Origin: Limnohabitans sp.
GTDB lineage: Bacteria; Pseudomonadota; Gammaproteobacteria; Burkholderiales; Burkholderiaceae_C
Length of the DNA stretch: 44,913 nucleotides
Assembly (NCBI GenBank): GCA_018882835.1
Contig: VERE01000022.1
Span: 1-44,913 of the forward strand
Direction of reading: 5' to 3'
Positions 34,756-43,393 of this stretch are shown one piece after another. Numbering within the stretch: position 1 is the first letter of the stretch; each line of letters begins with the position of its first letter. The notes below the pieces were generated by a model, which saw only the letters and a program-made list of their open reading frames with translations, ran no database searches and was not told the DNA's origin. A program made the translations under genes and the position numbers.

Positions 34756-37700
34756 ATGCTGACTGCACTGATTCGCGCTGCGCTGACGCAGCGCTTGGTG
34801 GTGGCTGCCTTGGCACTGATGCTGTGCGCCTTTGGCCTGCGTGAGGCCACCCGCTTGTCGGTCGATGCGTTCCCCGACGTCACCAACGTCCAGGTGCAAA
34901 TTGCGACCGAAGCCACCGGGCGTTCGCCCGAGGAGATTGAGCGCTTTGTTACCGTGCCCCTGGAGATCGCGCTCACCGGCCTGCCGGGCCTGGTTGAAAT
35001 GCGCTCCTTGAACAAGAGTGGCCTGTCCATCATCACCCTGGTGTTCACCGACAAAACCGATGTCTTTTTTGCCAGGCAACTGGTCACCGAGCGCCTGATC
35101 GAGGTGACGCCGCGCATGCCGCAAGGCATCACGCCGGTGCTGGGCCCGGTGTCCACTGGCTTGGGCGAGGTTTACCAATACACGCTCGACCATCCCAAGG
35201 ACGGCGAGCGCGAGTTGTCGCCCGCAGAGTTGGCCGAGCGGCGCATCATTCAAGACTGGGTGGTTCGGCCCTTGCTGCGCTCCATTCCTGGCGTGGCGGA
35301 AATCAATTCGCAAGGCGGCTATGTCCGGCAATACCAGGCCCTGGTCAAGCCCGACCGCTTGACCCACTACAACGTGACCATCCAGCAGGTGTACGAGGCC
35401 ATTGCACAAAACAATGCCAATGCCAGCGGTGGCATCTTGCCCCAGCGCGCGGAACAGTACCTGATCCGGGGCGTGGGCCTGATTCGCAGTCTGGAAGACA
35501 TAGGCAACATCGTGGTGCGTGAGCAAAACGGCACACCGGTATACGTCAAGAACCTGGCCGACGTCACTCTCGGCCATGAGGTGCGACAGGGCGCCATCAT
35601 CAAGGGGGGCTACACCGAGTCGGTCTCGGGCATCGTGCTGATGATGCGTGGTGGCAATGCCAAGGAAGTGGTGTCACGCGTCAAAGACCGTGTGAATGAA
35701 ATCAACACCAAGGGGATGTTGCCCGGCGGCTTGCAGATCGTGCCTTACTACGACCGCACCGAGCTCGTCGACGCAGCGCTTTGGACGGTGGGCAAAGTGC
35801 TGATCGAGGGCATCTTCCTGGTGGTGATCGTGCTCTTTATTTTCTTGGGCGATGTGCGCTCCAGCCTGATCGTGGTGGCCACCCTGGTGATCGCGCCATT
35901 GACCACCTTCATTCTGATGAACCGCTATGGCATCTCGGCCAACCTGATGTCCCTGGGCGGGCTGGCCATTGCCATTGGCCTGATGGTGGATGCCACGGTG
36001 GTGGTGGTGGAGAACGTCTTTCACCGCCTGGGGCAGGCCGGCGCCAGTGGCGGCTCACGCTTGCGCCTGATTTTGGACGCCACGCAAGAAGTGGCCACGC
36101 CGACCATCTTTGGCATCGTCATCATCATTTTGGTGTTTCTGCCGCTGATGACTTTGCAAGGTATTGAAGGCAAGCTGTTCGCGCCCCTGGCCTTGACCAT
36201 TGCCATCGCGCTGGCGGTGTCTCTGGTGGTGTCGCTGGTCTTGTCGCCGGTGCTGTGCTCTTACATCCTCAAGGGGGGTTCTGACCATGACACCCGGGTC
36301 ATCGCCTTTTTGAAGAGCCGCTACCTGCGATTGCTGGACCTGGCCTTGGACCGCCAGCGCGCCACGATCTGGATTGCGGTGCTGTTGCTGTTGGGCTCGG
36401 TGGCGCTGTTCCCTTGGCTCGGAAAATCTTTCATGCCCACCATGAAAGAAGGCGCGCTCACGCCGCAGATCAACCGGGTGCCCAGCATCTCGCTGGATGA
36501 GTCGATTCGCCTGGAAATGGGCGCCATGCGCACCATTGCCCAAGTGCCTGGCGTGCGCATGGTGGTCTCCAAGCTCGGCCGCGGCGAGTCGCCCGCCGAT
36601 CCTGCGGGGCCGAACGAGTCGGACCCCATTGTGCTGCTGGACCCGAACTCCGAGCGCTCGCAAGACGAGATCGACGAAGACATTCGCAAGCGCCTTTCCA
36701 CCATCCCCGGCGTACAGATTGTGCTGTCGCAACCCATTGCCGAGCGTGTGGATGAAATGGTCACCGGCGTGCGCTCGCAACTGGCGGTGAAAATTTTCGG
36801 TGATGACTTGCCACAATTGCGGCAAGTCTCCGAACAAGTGGCGCGGCTCTTGCGCAGCGTGCCAGGCTCGCGTGACATTCGCATCGAGCGTTTGTCCGGG
36901 CAGCAGGCTCTGACCATCGACATTGACCGCAAGGCCATTGCGCGATACGGCATCAATGTGTCGGCGGTGCACAACCTGATCGAAACCGCAATTGGCGGCA
37001 AAGAGGTGGGCTCGATTTTTGAAGGCGAGCGCCGCTTCGCCATTGCGGTGCGCTTCCCCGAAAAATCACGCGACTCCATTGATGCCATTCGCAACATGCT
37101 GTTGCGCACGCCTGACGGCCAGATGGTGCCGCTGTCGGCCATTGCCAGCATCGAGTTGCGCGACGGCCCGGCGCAAATCAGCCGTGAAAGCGCCAAACGG
37201 CGGGTGGTGGTGGGCGCCAATGTGGAAGGGCGTGACCTTGGTGGCTTCGTGCGCGAGGTCGAACAGCGCATGGCGCAAGACATCAAGTTGCCCGAAGGCT
37301 TTGAGGTGAAGTTTGGCGGACAGTTTGAAAACATGCAGCGCGCCATGAGCACCTTGTCGGTGATTGTGCCCATCACCATCGCCGCCATTTTCTTTTTGCT
37401 GTTTTTGCTGTTCAATTCGTTGAAACTGGCGTCCTTGATCATCCTGGTCTTGCCCTTTGCATCGGTGGGTGGGGTCATCGGTCTGGCCGTCACGCGCGAA
37501 TATCTGAGCGTGCCTGCCTCGGTGGGCTTCATTGCGCTGTGGGGCATTGCGGTGCTCAATGGGGTGGTTTTGGTGTCTTGCATTCGCCGACTGCGCGAGG
37601 AAGGCATGAACGTCATGGCCGCGGTGCGCGAAGGCTGTATCCAGCGCTTCCGACCGGTGATGATGACCGCCACCGTGGCCTTGCTGGGCCTGGTGCCCTT

Positions 37701-37845
37701 CCTGTTTGCCTCGGGGCCGGGGTCGGAAGTTCAAAAGCCGCTGGCGATTGTGGTCATTGGTGGCCTGATCTCTTCCACCTTGTTGACCTTGGTGGTCTTG
37801 CCCGCCCTGTACCGTTGGTTTGACGACTCCCCCAAACAAGGATGA
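34756..37845 (+). CDS. Heavy-metal RND efflux pump (CzcA/CusA family)
   Basis: This 1029-aa proton-driven pump has 12 predicted membrane segments and two large periplasmic loops. The family is heavy-metal efflux RND: DAFPDVTNVQVQI at the N-terminus, GRGESPADPAGPNESDP, and RVDEMVTGVRSQLAVKIFGDDL. In membrane segment 4 the sequence is LAIAIGLMVDATVVVVEN, with D412 and E419 in the spacing of the CzcA proton relay. The CzcA DFG residue is replaced by AIG as in CusA, yet the CusA periplasmic Met triad is not seen, so the metal is not clear. Its stop is followed 4 nt later by a PII-like gene with AAGGA overlapping the pump end. Confidence 0.92.
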   Translation: MLTALIRAALTQRLVVAALALMLCAFGLREATRLSVDAFPDVTNVQVQIATEATGRSPEEIERFVTVPLEIALTGLPGLVEMRSLNKSGLSIITLVFTDKTDVFFARQLVTERLIEVTPRMPQGITPVLGPVSTGLGEVYQYTLDHPKDGERELSPAELAERRIIQDWVVRPLLRSIPGVAEINSQGGYVRQYQALVKPDRLTHYNVTIQQVYEAIAQNNANASGGILPQRAEQYLIRGVGLIRSLEDIGNIVVREQNGTPVYVKNLADVTLGHEVRQGAIIKGGYTESVSGIVLMMRGGNAKEVVSRVKDRVNEINTKGMLPGGLQIVPYYDRTELVDAALWTVGKVLIEGIFLVVIVLFIFLGDVRSSLIVVATLVIAPLTTFILMNRYGISANLMSLGGLAIAIGLMVDATVVVVENVFHRLGQAGASGGSRLRLILDATQEVATPTIFGIVIIILVFLPLMTLQGIEGKLFAPLALTIAIALAVSLVVSLVLSPVLCSYILKGGSDHDTRVIAFLKSRYLRLLDLALDRQRATIWIAVLLLLGSVALFPWLGKSFMPTMKEGALTPQINRVPSISLDESIRLEMGAMRTIAQVPGVRMVVSKLGRGESPADPAGPNESDPIVLLDPNSERSQDEIDEDIRKRLSTIPGVQIVLSQPIAERVDEMVTGVRSQLAVKIFGDDLPQLRQVSEQVARLLRSVPGSRDIRIERLSGQQALTIDIDRKAIARYGINVSAVHNLIETAIGGKEVGSIFEGERRFAIAVRFPEKSRDSIDAIRNMLLRTPDGQMVPLSAIASIELRDGPAQISRESAKRRVVVGANVEGRDLGGFVREVEQRMAQDIKLPEGFEVKFGGQFENMQRAMSTLSVIVPITIAAIFFLLFLLFNSLKLASLIILVLPFASVGGVIGLAVTREYLSVPASVGFIALWGIAVLNGVVLVSCIRRLREEGMNVMAAVREGCIQRFRPVMMTATVALLGLVPFLFASGPGSEVQKPLAIVVIGGLISSTLLTLVVLPALYRWFDDSPKQG

Positions 37846-37849
37846 CAAC

Positions 37850-38197
37850 ATGAGGAACATGGTAGAAATTCGCGCCATTTTTCGGCCCAACCGCTTGCCA
37901 CGCTTGCGTGAAGCCTTGCGCGCCATGCCCAATTTTCCGGGTGTGACGGTGTTCAAGGCCGAGGGCTTCACCGCACCGGCGGCCACCTCCAAGCTGTCAG
38001 TTCGTGAGGAACTGACCGACTTTTCCGACAAGCTCATGCTGTGCGTGCTGGCCGATGAGGACAGCGTCGAGGGCATTCGCCAAACCATCCTGGAGCACTG
38101 CAAGACCGGTCAGGTGGGCGATGGCATTGTGTGGACCGTGCCCATTGGCAGCATGCACCGCATTCGCAACGGCTCCGACATGCAGCAAGACGCTTGA
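37850..38197 (+). CDS. PII-like signalling protein linked to metal efflux
   Basis: This 115-aa protein has the PII ferredoxin-like fold. It begins VEIRAIFRPNRLPRLREAL, and the C-terminal PII signature is TGQVGDGIVWTVPI. The T-loop (about 35-55, FTAPAATSKLSVREELT) lacks the uridylylated RGAEY tyrosine, so it is not a nitrogen-type GlnB/GlnK. PII-like genes of this kind are known to sit beside RND metal pumps (the PII-NG group). It may sense nucleotide or metal state and tune the pump (inference). I chose ATG 37850, with AAGGA 7 nt upstream, over the in-frame TTG 37820 inside the pump gene and ATG 37859. Confidence 0.85.
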   Translation: MRNMVEIRAIFRPNRLPRLREALRAMPNFPGVTVFKAEGFTAPAATSKLSVREELTDFSDKLMLCVLADEDSVEGIRQTILEHCKTGQVGDGIVWTVPIGSMHRIRNGSDMQQDA

Positions 38198-38198
38198 A

Positions 38199-38213
38199 GG
38201 CGCCTAGTGCGCC
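38199..38213. repeat. Short GC palindrome at the convergent gene ends
   Basis: GGCGC and GCGCC flank CTAGT between the PII-like gene and the convergent acyl-CoA dehydrogenase gene, covering the latter's stop codon. It could serve as a weak two-way transcript end, but no T-run is present on either strand. Confidence 0.25.
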
Positions 38214-39361
38214 ATCAGGCCCATTTGCCGGGCAATCACCATCAGCATCACCTCGTCGGCACCGCCGCCAATGGAGCCCAGGCGGTAGTCGCGGTAGGCG
38301 CGTGACACGGGGTTGTCCCAGGTGTAGCCCATGCCGCCCTGGAATTGCATGCACCAGTCTGCAATATCGCGCGACAAGCGGCCGGCTTTCAACTTGGCCA
38401 TGGAGGCCAGCTCCACCACATCGCCCCCGTTCACATAGGTGTGGGTGGCCACGTAAATCAGGGCCCGCAAGGCTTCTAGCTCGGTTTTCAGTTCGGCCAG
38501 CTTGTATTGAATGAACTGGTTGTCCAGCAATGGCTTGCCAAAGGCCTGACGCTGTCGCAGGTAGTCGGCGGTTTCCTGAATCAGGGCCATGGCCGACAAA
38601 CGGCGCGCCGCGCCATCGAGGCGCTCTTCCTGGAACTGCTTCATTTGGTAGATGAAGCCCATGCCTTCTTCGCCAATGCGGTTGCGCACGGGGACGCGCA
38701 CATTGTCAAAAAAGATTTGTGCCGTGTCCGAGCTCCACATGCCGAATTTGCGAATCTTTTGCACTTGCACGCCGCGCGTGCGCTGGCCGTTTTCTTTCAA
38801 GGGCACGATGATCAGCGACTTGTTTTTGTGCGGTGCCCCGTCCGAGGTGTTGCACAACAGGCAAATCCAGTCGGCTTGCGTGCCATTGGTGATCCACATC
38901 TTGGCGCCGTGGATCAGGTAATCGTCGCCATCGCGCACCGCGCGCGTTTTGAGCGAGGCCACATCCGAGCCTGCACCTTGCTCTGACACCCCAATGGCAG
39001 CCACCTGTTCGCCTGCAATCGCCGGCGCCAGGAATTCGCGTTTCAAGGCATCCGAGCCAAAGCTGGCCAGCGCCGGTGTCGCCATGTTGGCTTGCACGCC
39101 AATGCCCATGGCCACGCCTTGGGCGCGCGCATAGCCTATGGCTTCGGCGGCCGCCACGGCGTAGCTGAAGTCCAGGCCCAGGCCGCCATAGGCCTCTGGC
39201 TTGGTGATGCCCAAAAAGCCCAACGCCCCCATTTTTTTGAAGAGCGCATGGGCCGGGAAAATTTCTGCTGCCTCCCACTCGTCCACAAACGGGTCGATCT
39301 CCGCGCGCACAAAGCGCCGGATGCTGTCCATCAACTCACGGTGTTGTTCGGTGTAAATCAT
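38204..39361 (-). CDS. Acyl-CoA dehydrogenase
   Basis: This is a 385-aa FAD-dependent acyl-CoA dehydrogenase that introduces an alpha-beta double bond into an acyl-CoA. FAD/substrate signatures are AIGVSEQGAGSDVASLKTRA and YLIHGAKMWITNG. The end is WCMQFQGGMGYTWDNPVSRAYRDYRLGSIGGGADEVM. The usual C-terminal Glu (YEGT) reads GGGADE, but an EERL at about 240 fits the isovaleryl- and long-chain-type position for the catalytic base (inference). I chose ATG 39361 (MIYTEQHRELMDSIRRF). The open frame upstream to 39487 runs into the carboxyltransferase gene. It follows that gene by 19 bp. Confidence 0.9.
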   Translation of the reverse strand: MIYTEQHRELMDSIRRFVRAEIDPFVDEWEAAEIFPAHALFKKMGALGFLGITKPEAYGGLGLDFSYAVAAAEAIGYARAQGVAMGIGVQANMATPALASFGSDALKREFLAPAIAGEQVAAIGVSEQGAGSDVASLKTRAVRDGDDYLIHGAKMWITNGTQADWICLLCNTSDGAPHKNKSLIIVPLKENGQRTRGVQVQKIRKFGMWSSDTAQIFFDNVRVPVRNRIGEEGMGFIYQMKQFQEERLDGAARRLSAMALIQETADYLRQRQAFGKPLLDNQFIQYKLAELKTELEALRALIYVATHTYVNGGDVVELASMAKLKAGRLSRDIADWCMQFQGGMGYTWDNPVSRAYRDYRLGSIGGGADEVMLMVIARQMGLMAH

Positions 39362-39380
39362 GCGCAGTGTCCGTCGAAAG

Positions 39381-40994
39381 TCAGAAGCGTGCCACGCCAA
39401 ATTGCACCGGTCGCAAGGTGCGTTGCTCGGCCTCGCGCGCAGTGGCCAGCACAAAAGCCAGCACCGCGCGGGTCTGGCGCGGGTCAATCACGCCATCGTC
39501 CAGCAAATGGCCGCTGGTGTAGAAGGCACTGGCCTGGCGCTCGAAGTTCTCTACGATCTCTTGCTTTTGCGCGGCCAGCTTGGCCTCGTCCACCTGCACA
39601 CCTTTGCGCGCGGCTTGCTGGCGTGCGACGATGTCCATGGTGGTGGCAGCTTGCTCGCCGCCCATCACGGCGGTTCGCGCATTGGGCCAGGAGAAACAAA
39701 AGCGTGGCCTGAACGCCTTGCCGCACATGCCATAGTGGCCCGCTCCAAAAGAGGCGCCGCACAGCAAGGTGATTTGCGGCACGGTCGAATTGGACAGGGC
39801 CTGAATCATTTTCGAACCGTGCTTGATCATGCCGGCCTCCTCCGAGGCACGGCCTACCATGTAGCCGGTGGTGTGCTGCAAATACACCAAGGGCGTGTTC
39901 GACTGGTTGCACAGCTGAATGAATTGCGCGGCCTTGGTGGCACCGGCCGGATCGATCGGACCATTGTTGGTGACAAAGCCCACAGTGTGGCCTTCGATGC
40001 GCGCATGGCCGCAGACCGTGGCCGAACCATAGTTGGGCTTGAAGTCCAGCCAGGCTGAATCGTCTACCAGGCGTGCTATCACTTCGCGCATGTCCATGGG
40101 CTTGCGGTGCTCCAGCACCATCACGCCCGCCAATTCCTCGGGGTCCAGCCGCGGCGCGGCATGGGGCAGGGTGGACGTGCCACGCTGCCAGGGCAATTGG
40201 GCCAGGATGTCGCGCGCGATCAAAATCGCATGGGCGTCATTTTCGGCCACGTACTCGGCCAGGCCGCTGACCGAGGCATGCATGTCGGTGCCGCCCAGTT
40301 CTTCGTCGGTTGCGATTTCGCCCGTGGCGGCCTTGAGCAAGGGCGGGCCCGCCAAAAAGGCCTTGGCTTGTTGGCGCACCATCACCACATAGTCCGACAG
40401 TCCGGGCATGTAAGCGCCGCCGGCCGTGGACGAGCCATGCACCACGGTGATCACCGGCACCCCTGCAGCTGACAAGCGTGCCAGGTTGTAAAAAATGGCT
40501 CCGCCGCGCACAAATTTGTCCACGCGGTATTTACGCAAATTGGCACCTGCCGATTCCACCAGATGCACAAAGGGCAGCTTGTTCTCCAGAGCGATGTCTT
40601 GGCAGCGCAGCAATTTCTGGTTGCCTGATTCCGTCATGGCCCCGGCATCAATGCCCGAGTCGGTGGCCACTACCATGCAGCGCACGCCACTCACAAAGCC
40701 GATGCCGGCCAGTAGCGAGCCGCCGGGCAGGCAGGTGTCGGGGTTGGGGTCGTCCAGCCCATAGCCCGCTAAATTGGCAATCGGCAGCAGGGGTTGGCCC
40801 GGGTCCAGCAGGCGACTGAAGCGTTCGCGCGGCAACAGGGCCTTGCGTTTGGCAAAGCTGGGCGCAGCTCGCGCCGAGGCCGCTGCGGCGCGCTGTTCCA
40901 AGGCCAGCATGTCGTCCACCAAGGCCAACATGCCGGCACGCTGCTGCTGGAAAGCCGCAGATTGCGCCACGATGTGAGATTCAAAGGGTGTCAT
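39381..40994 (-). CDS. Biotin-dependent acyl-CoA carboxyltransferase (beta) subunit
   Basis: This 537-aa protein resembles the carboxyltransferase subunits of methylcrotonyl-, geranyl- and propionyl-CoA carboxylases, which transfer CO2 from carboxybiotin to an acyl-CoA. The two crotonase-fold halves show RKALLPRERFSRLLDPG, the oxyanion motif GGAYMPGLSDYVVMV and the second-half GFVTNNGPIDPAGATKAAQFIQLCNQ with GMCGKAFRPRFCFSWPNARTAVMGGEQAA. The N-terminal half's VVATDSGIDAGAMTESGNQK looks more like AtuC-type enzymes than MccB (inference). No biotin carboxylase/biotin-carrier gene is next to it. It is followed by the acyl-CoA dehydrogenase on the same strand. Confidence 0.88.
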   Translation of the reverse strand: MTPFESHIVAQSAAFQQQRAGMLALVDDMLALEQRAAAASARAAPSFAKRKALLPRERFSRLLDPGQPLLPIANLAGYGLDDPNPDTCLPGGSLLAGIGFVSGVRCMVVATDSGIDAGAMTESGNQKLLRCQDIALENKLPFVHLVESAGANLRKYRVDKFVRGGAIFYNLARLSAAGVPVITVVHGSSTAGGAYMPGLSDYVVMVRQQAKAFLAGPPLLKAATGEIATDEELGGTDMHASVSGLAEYVAENDAHAILIARDILAQLPWQRGTSTLPHAAPRLDPEELAGVMVLEHRKPMDMREVIARLVDDSAWLDFKPNYGSATVCGHARIEGHTVGFVTNNGPIDPAGATKAAQFIQLCNQSNTPLVYLQHTTGYMVGRASEEAGMIKHGSKMIQALSNSTVPQITLLCGASFGAGHYGMCGKAFRPRFCFSWPNARTAVMGGEQAATTMDIVARQQAARKGVQVDEAKLAAQKQEIVENFERQASAFYTSGHLLDDGVIDPRQTRAVLAFVLATAREAEQRTLRPVQFGVARF

Positions 40995-41061
40995 GTCATG
41001 TCAGAGTGTGCGCGAGTGAGCATAATGCGGCTGTCACTTTGGAAACCTCCGTGAGATCCCC

Positions 41062-41295
41062 ATGTACCTTGTTGCCATTGCCTGGATGTATGTTGCCTTG
41101 ATGATGGCCATCGCCGAGGCGACCCATGCCAATGGCAGCTTGCTGGGCGCGATCATCACTTTCCTGCTTTACGGAGTCGGGCCTTTGGCCCTGGTGTTGT
41201 ACCTGATGGGCACGCCGCACCGCCGGCGCGCACGTCAACTTCAAGAACAGCAAGAACAGCAGACCTCCACCTCATCACAGAAAGAGACTTTATGA
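41062..41295 (+). CDS. Small two-segment membrane protein
   Basis: This is a 77-aa open frame with two predicted membrane segments (about 2-19, LVAIAWMYVALMMAIAEA; about 28-49, LLGAIITFLLYGVGPLALVLYL). A basic HRRRARQ follows, then a Gln/Ser-rich polar tail (QEQQEQQ), so the tail is probably cytoplasmic. I do not recognise the family or function. Its end overlaps the oxidoreductase start (ATGA at 41292-41295), which supports that it is a real translated gene. It lies divergent from the carboxyltransferase gene, 67 bp away. Confidence 0.65.
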   Translation: MYLVAIAWMYVALMMAIAEATHANGSLLGAIITFLLYGVGPLALVLYLMGTPHRRRARQLQEQQEQQTSTSSQKETL

Positions 41296-42185
41296 AACAC
41301 ATCGGCTTCATCGGTGCATCCGGCCTCATGGGCCATGGCATGGCCAGCAACTTGTTGAAAAAGGGCTTTGCCCTGAGCGTCACGGTGCACAAGCGCCGTG
41401 AGCCCTTGGCCGATCTGCTGGCCGCCGGTGCCCAAGAAGTGGCCACACCCGCCGAGCTCGGCGCTTGTGACGCGGTCATTCTGTGCGTCACCGGTTCGCC
41501 CCAGGTCGAGGCCGCCTTGCTGGGGCCGCAAGGCATTTTGAGCCGCGCCAAGCACGGTTTGTTGGTGATTGACGCCTCCACCAGCGAGCCCGAATCTACC
41601 CAGCGCCTGGCGGCCTTGTGCGCCGACAAGGGCGTCACCCTGGTCGATGCGCCTTTGGCTCGCACACCTGTCGAGGCCGAGTTGGGCAAACTCAACACCA
41701 TGGTGGGCGCCACGCCCGAGGTGTTTGCCAAGGTGGAGCCCATCCTCAAGGCCTATTGCGAAAACATTTTCCACGTGGGCGGCCCGGGCGCGGCCCACAT
41801 CATCAAACTGTTGAACAATTTTGTGGGGCAGGCCATCACCACAGCGGCGGCCGAAGCCTTTGCGGTCGGCGCCAAAGCCGGCATCGATGTGCAAAAATTT
41901 GTCGATGTGGTTTCTGCGGGCGCGGTCAATTCAGGCTTGTTCCAGGGCATGGCCAAAACCCTGCAAGGCGACTTCACCGGCCTTAAGTTCGAGCTCGACA
42001 ATGCTCGCAAGGATTTGCGCTACTACACTCACCTTGCCGAGATGGTGAATGTGCCCTCTATGATGGGAGAGGCGGTACACCAAAGCCTGAGCACCGCTTC
42101 CGCACTGGGCTATGGCAAAGAGTTTGTGCCAGCCCTGGTGCGCGCTCAGGAAAAACTGAACCAGGTCAAAATTTCAAAACAATGA
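41292..42185 (+). CDS. NAD(P)-dependent oxidoreductase, 3-hydroxyisobutyrate dehydrogenase family
   Basis: This is a 297-aa beta-hydroxyacid dehydrogenase. The N-terminal Rossmann motif is IGFIGASGLMGHGMASNLLKKGF, slightly unlike the usual GLGxMGxxM. Family motifs are VIDASTSEPESTQRLA and DAPLARTPVEAELGKLNTMVG, and the catalytic Lys lies in HIIKLLNNFVGQ. The reaction is oxidation or reduction of a beta-hydroxy acid such as hydroxyisobutyrate or tartronate semialdehyde; the exact one is unknown. It overlaps the small membrane protein upstream and ends 14 nt before the ABC binding-protein start, so all may be co-expressed. Confidence 0.88.
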   Translation: MKHIGFIGASGLMGHGMASNLLKKGFALSVTVHKRREPLADLLAAGAQEVATPAELGACDAVILCVTGSPQVEAALLGPQGILSRAKHGLLVIDASTSEPESTQRLAALCADKGVTLVDAPLARTPVEAELGKLNTMVGATPEVFAKVEPILKAYCENIFHVGGPGAAHIIKLLNNFVGQAITTAAAEAFAVGAKAGIDVQKFVDVVSAGAVNSGLFQGMAKTLQGDFTGLKFELDNARKDLRYYTHLAEMVNVPSMMGEAVHQSLSTASALGYGKEFVPALVRAQEKLNQVKISKQ

Positions 42186-42199
42186 CAAAGGAGATCATG

Positions 42200-43393
42200 A
42201 TGCAACGACGTCAATGGACTGCCCTGGCCGCCCTGGCTGCCTGTGCCTTGGGTTGGGCGGGTACAAGCTGGGCCCAAAGCAATGAGATTCGCATTGCCCA
42301 TGTTTACAGCAAGACCGGCCCTTTGGAGGCCTACGGCAAGCAAACCGCCATTGGTTTCATGATGGGCCTGGACTATGCCACCGGCGGCACCATGACGGTG
42401 GCCGGCAAGAAGTTGGTGGTCATTGAGAAGGACGATCAAGGCAAGCCCGACCTGGGCAAATCTTTGCTGGCTGCGGCCTACGCCGATGACAAGGCCGATT
42501 TGGCCGTGGGCCCCACCTCCTCGGGCGTGGCCTTGGCCATGCTGCCCGTGGCCGAAGAATACAAAAAGATCTTGCTGGTCGAGCCTGCGGTGGCCGACTC
42601 CATCACGGGCGACAAGTGGAACAAATACATTTTCCGTACTGGCCGCAACAGCAGCCAGGACGCCATTTCCAATGCGGTGGCCATGGACAAGCCAGGTGTG
42701 ACCATCGCCACACTGGCGCAGGACTATGCCTTTGGCCGCGATGGCGTGAAGGCCTTTAAGGACGCGGTCAAGAATGCCAAGATCGTGCACGAGGAATACC
42801 TGCCCACCAATACCACCGACTTCACCGCTGGTGCGCAGCGCCTGATTGACCGCCTGAAAGACCAACCCGGTCGCAAGGTGATCTTCATCATCTGGGCCGG
42901 TGCCGGCAACCCTTTCAAAATTGCCGACCTCGACCTCAAGCGCTATGGCATCGAGATCGCTACCGGGGGCAATATTCTGCCGGCCATGGCCAGCTACAAG
43001 CAGTTCCCCGGCATGGAAGGCGCCACTTACTATTACTTCGGCATCCCGAAAAACCCGGTGAACGAAGCCATGGTGGCGCGCCACTACAGCCAGTACAAGA
43101 ACCCGCCCGACTTCTTCACTGCGGGTGGCTTTTCGGCGGCCATGGCCGTTGTCACCGCGTTGAAGAACAGCAAGGGCGATGCACGCGCCAACACCCTCAT
43201 CAAAACCATGGAGGGCATGAGCTTTGACACCCCCAAAGGCAAGATGACCTTCCGCGCCGAAGACCACCAGGCCATGCAGAGCATGTACCACTTCAAGATC
43301 AAGGTCGACCCGGCCTTCCCTTGGGGCGTGCCCGAGTTGGTGAAAGAAATCAAGGCCGAAGAGATGCAGGTGCCTGTCCGCAACAAGCGCTGA
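42200..43393 (+). CDS. Branched-chain-amino-acid-type ABC transporter substrate-binding protein
   Basis: This is a 397-aa periplasmic binding protein of the Leu/Ile/Val-binding (Peripla_BP_6) type. A signal peptide ends near SWAQ (residues 1-27). The mature start is NEIRIAHVYSKTGPLEAYGKQ, with DDQGKPDLG and DLAVGPTSSGVALAMLPVAEEYKK as family features. AAAGGAG lies 6 nt before ATG 42200, so I prefer it to ATG 42182 and 42197. The stop overlaps the next gene's ATG (TGATG). It is the first transporter gene of an operon running off the window. The ligand could be an amino acid, urea or an organic acid. Confidence 0.9.
   Translation: MQRRQWTALAALAACALGWAGTSWAQSNEIRIAHVYSKTGPLEAYGKQTAIGFMMGLDYATGGTMTVAGKKLVVIEKDDQGKPDLGKSLLAAAYADDKADLAVGPTSSGVALAMLPVAEEYKKILLVEPAVADSITGDKWNKYIFRTGRNSSQDAISNAVAMDKPGVTIATLAQDYAFGRDGVKAFKDAVKNAKIVHEEYLPTNTTDFTAGAQRLIDRLKDQPGRKVIFIIWAGAGNPFKIADLDLKRYGIEIATGGNILPAMASYKQFPGMEGATYYYFGIPKNPVNEAMVARHYSQYKNPPDFFTAGGFSAAMAVVTALKNSKGDARANTLIKTMEGMSFDTPKGKMTFRAEDHQAMQSMYHFKIKVDPAFPWGVPELVKEIKAEEMQVPVRNKR

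Noticed and set aside
41001-41026. CATAAT -10-like box in the gap before the 77-aa membrane protein
   Set aside because: No acceptable -35 box at the right distance; too weak to list as a promoter.
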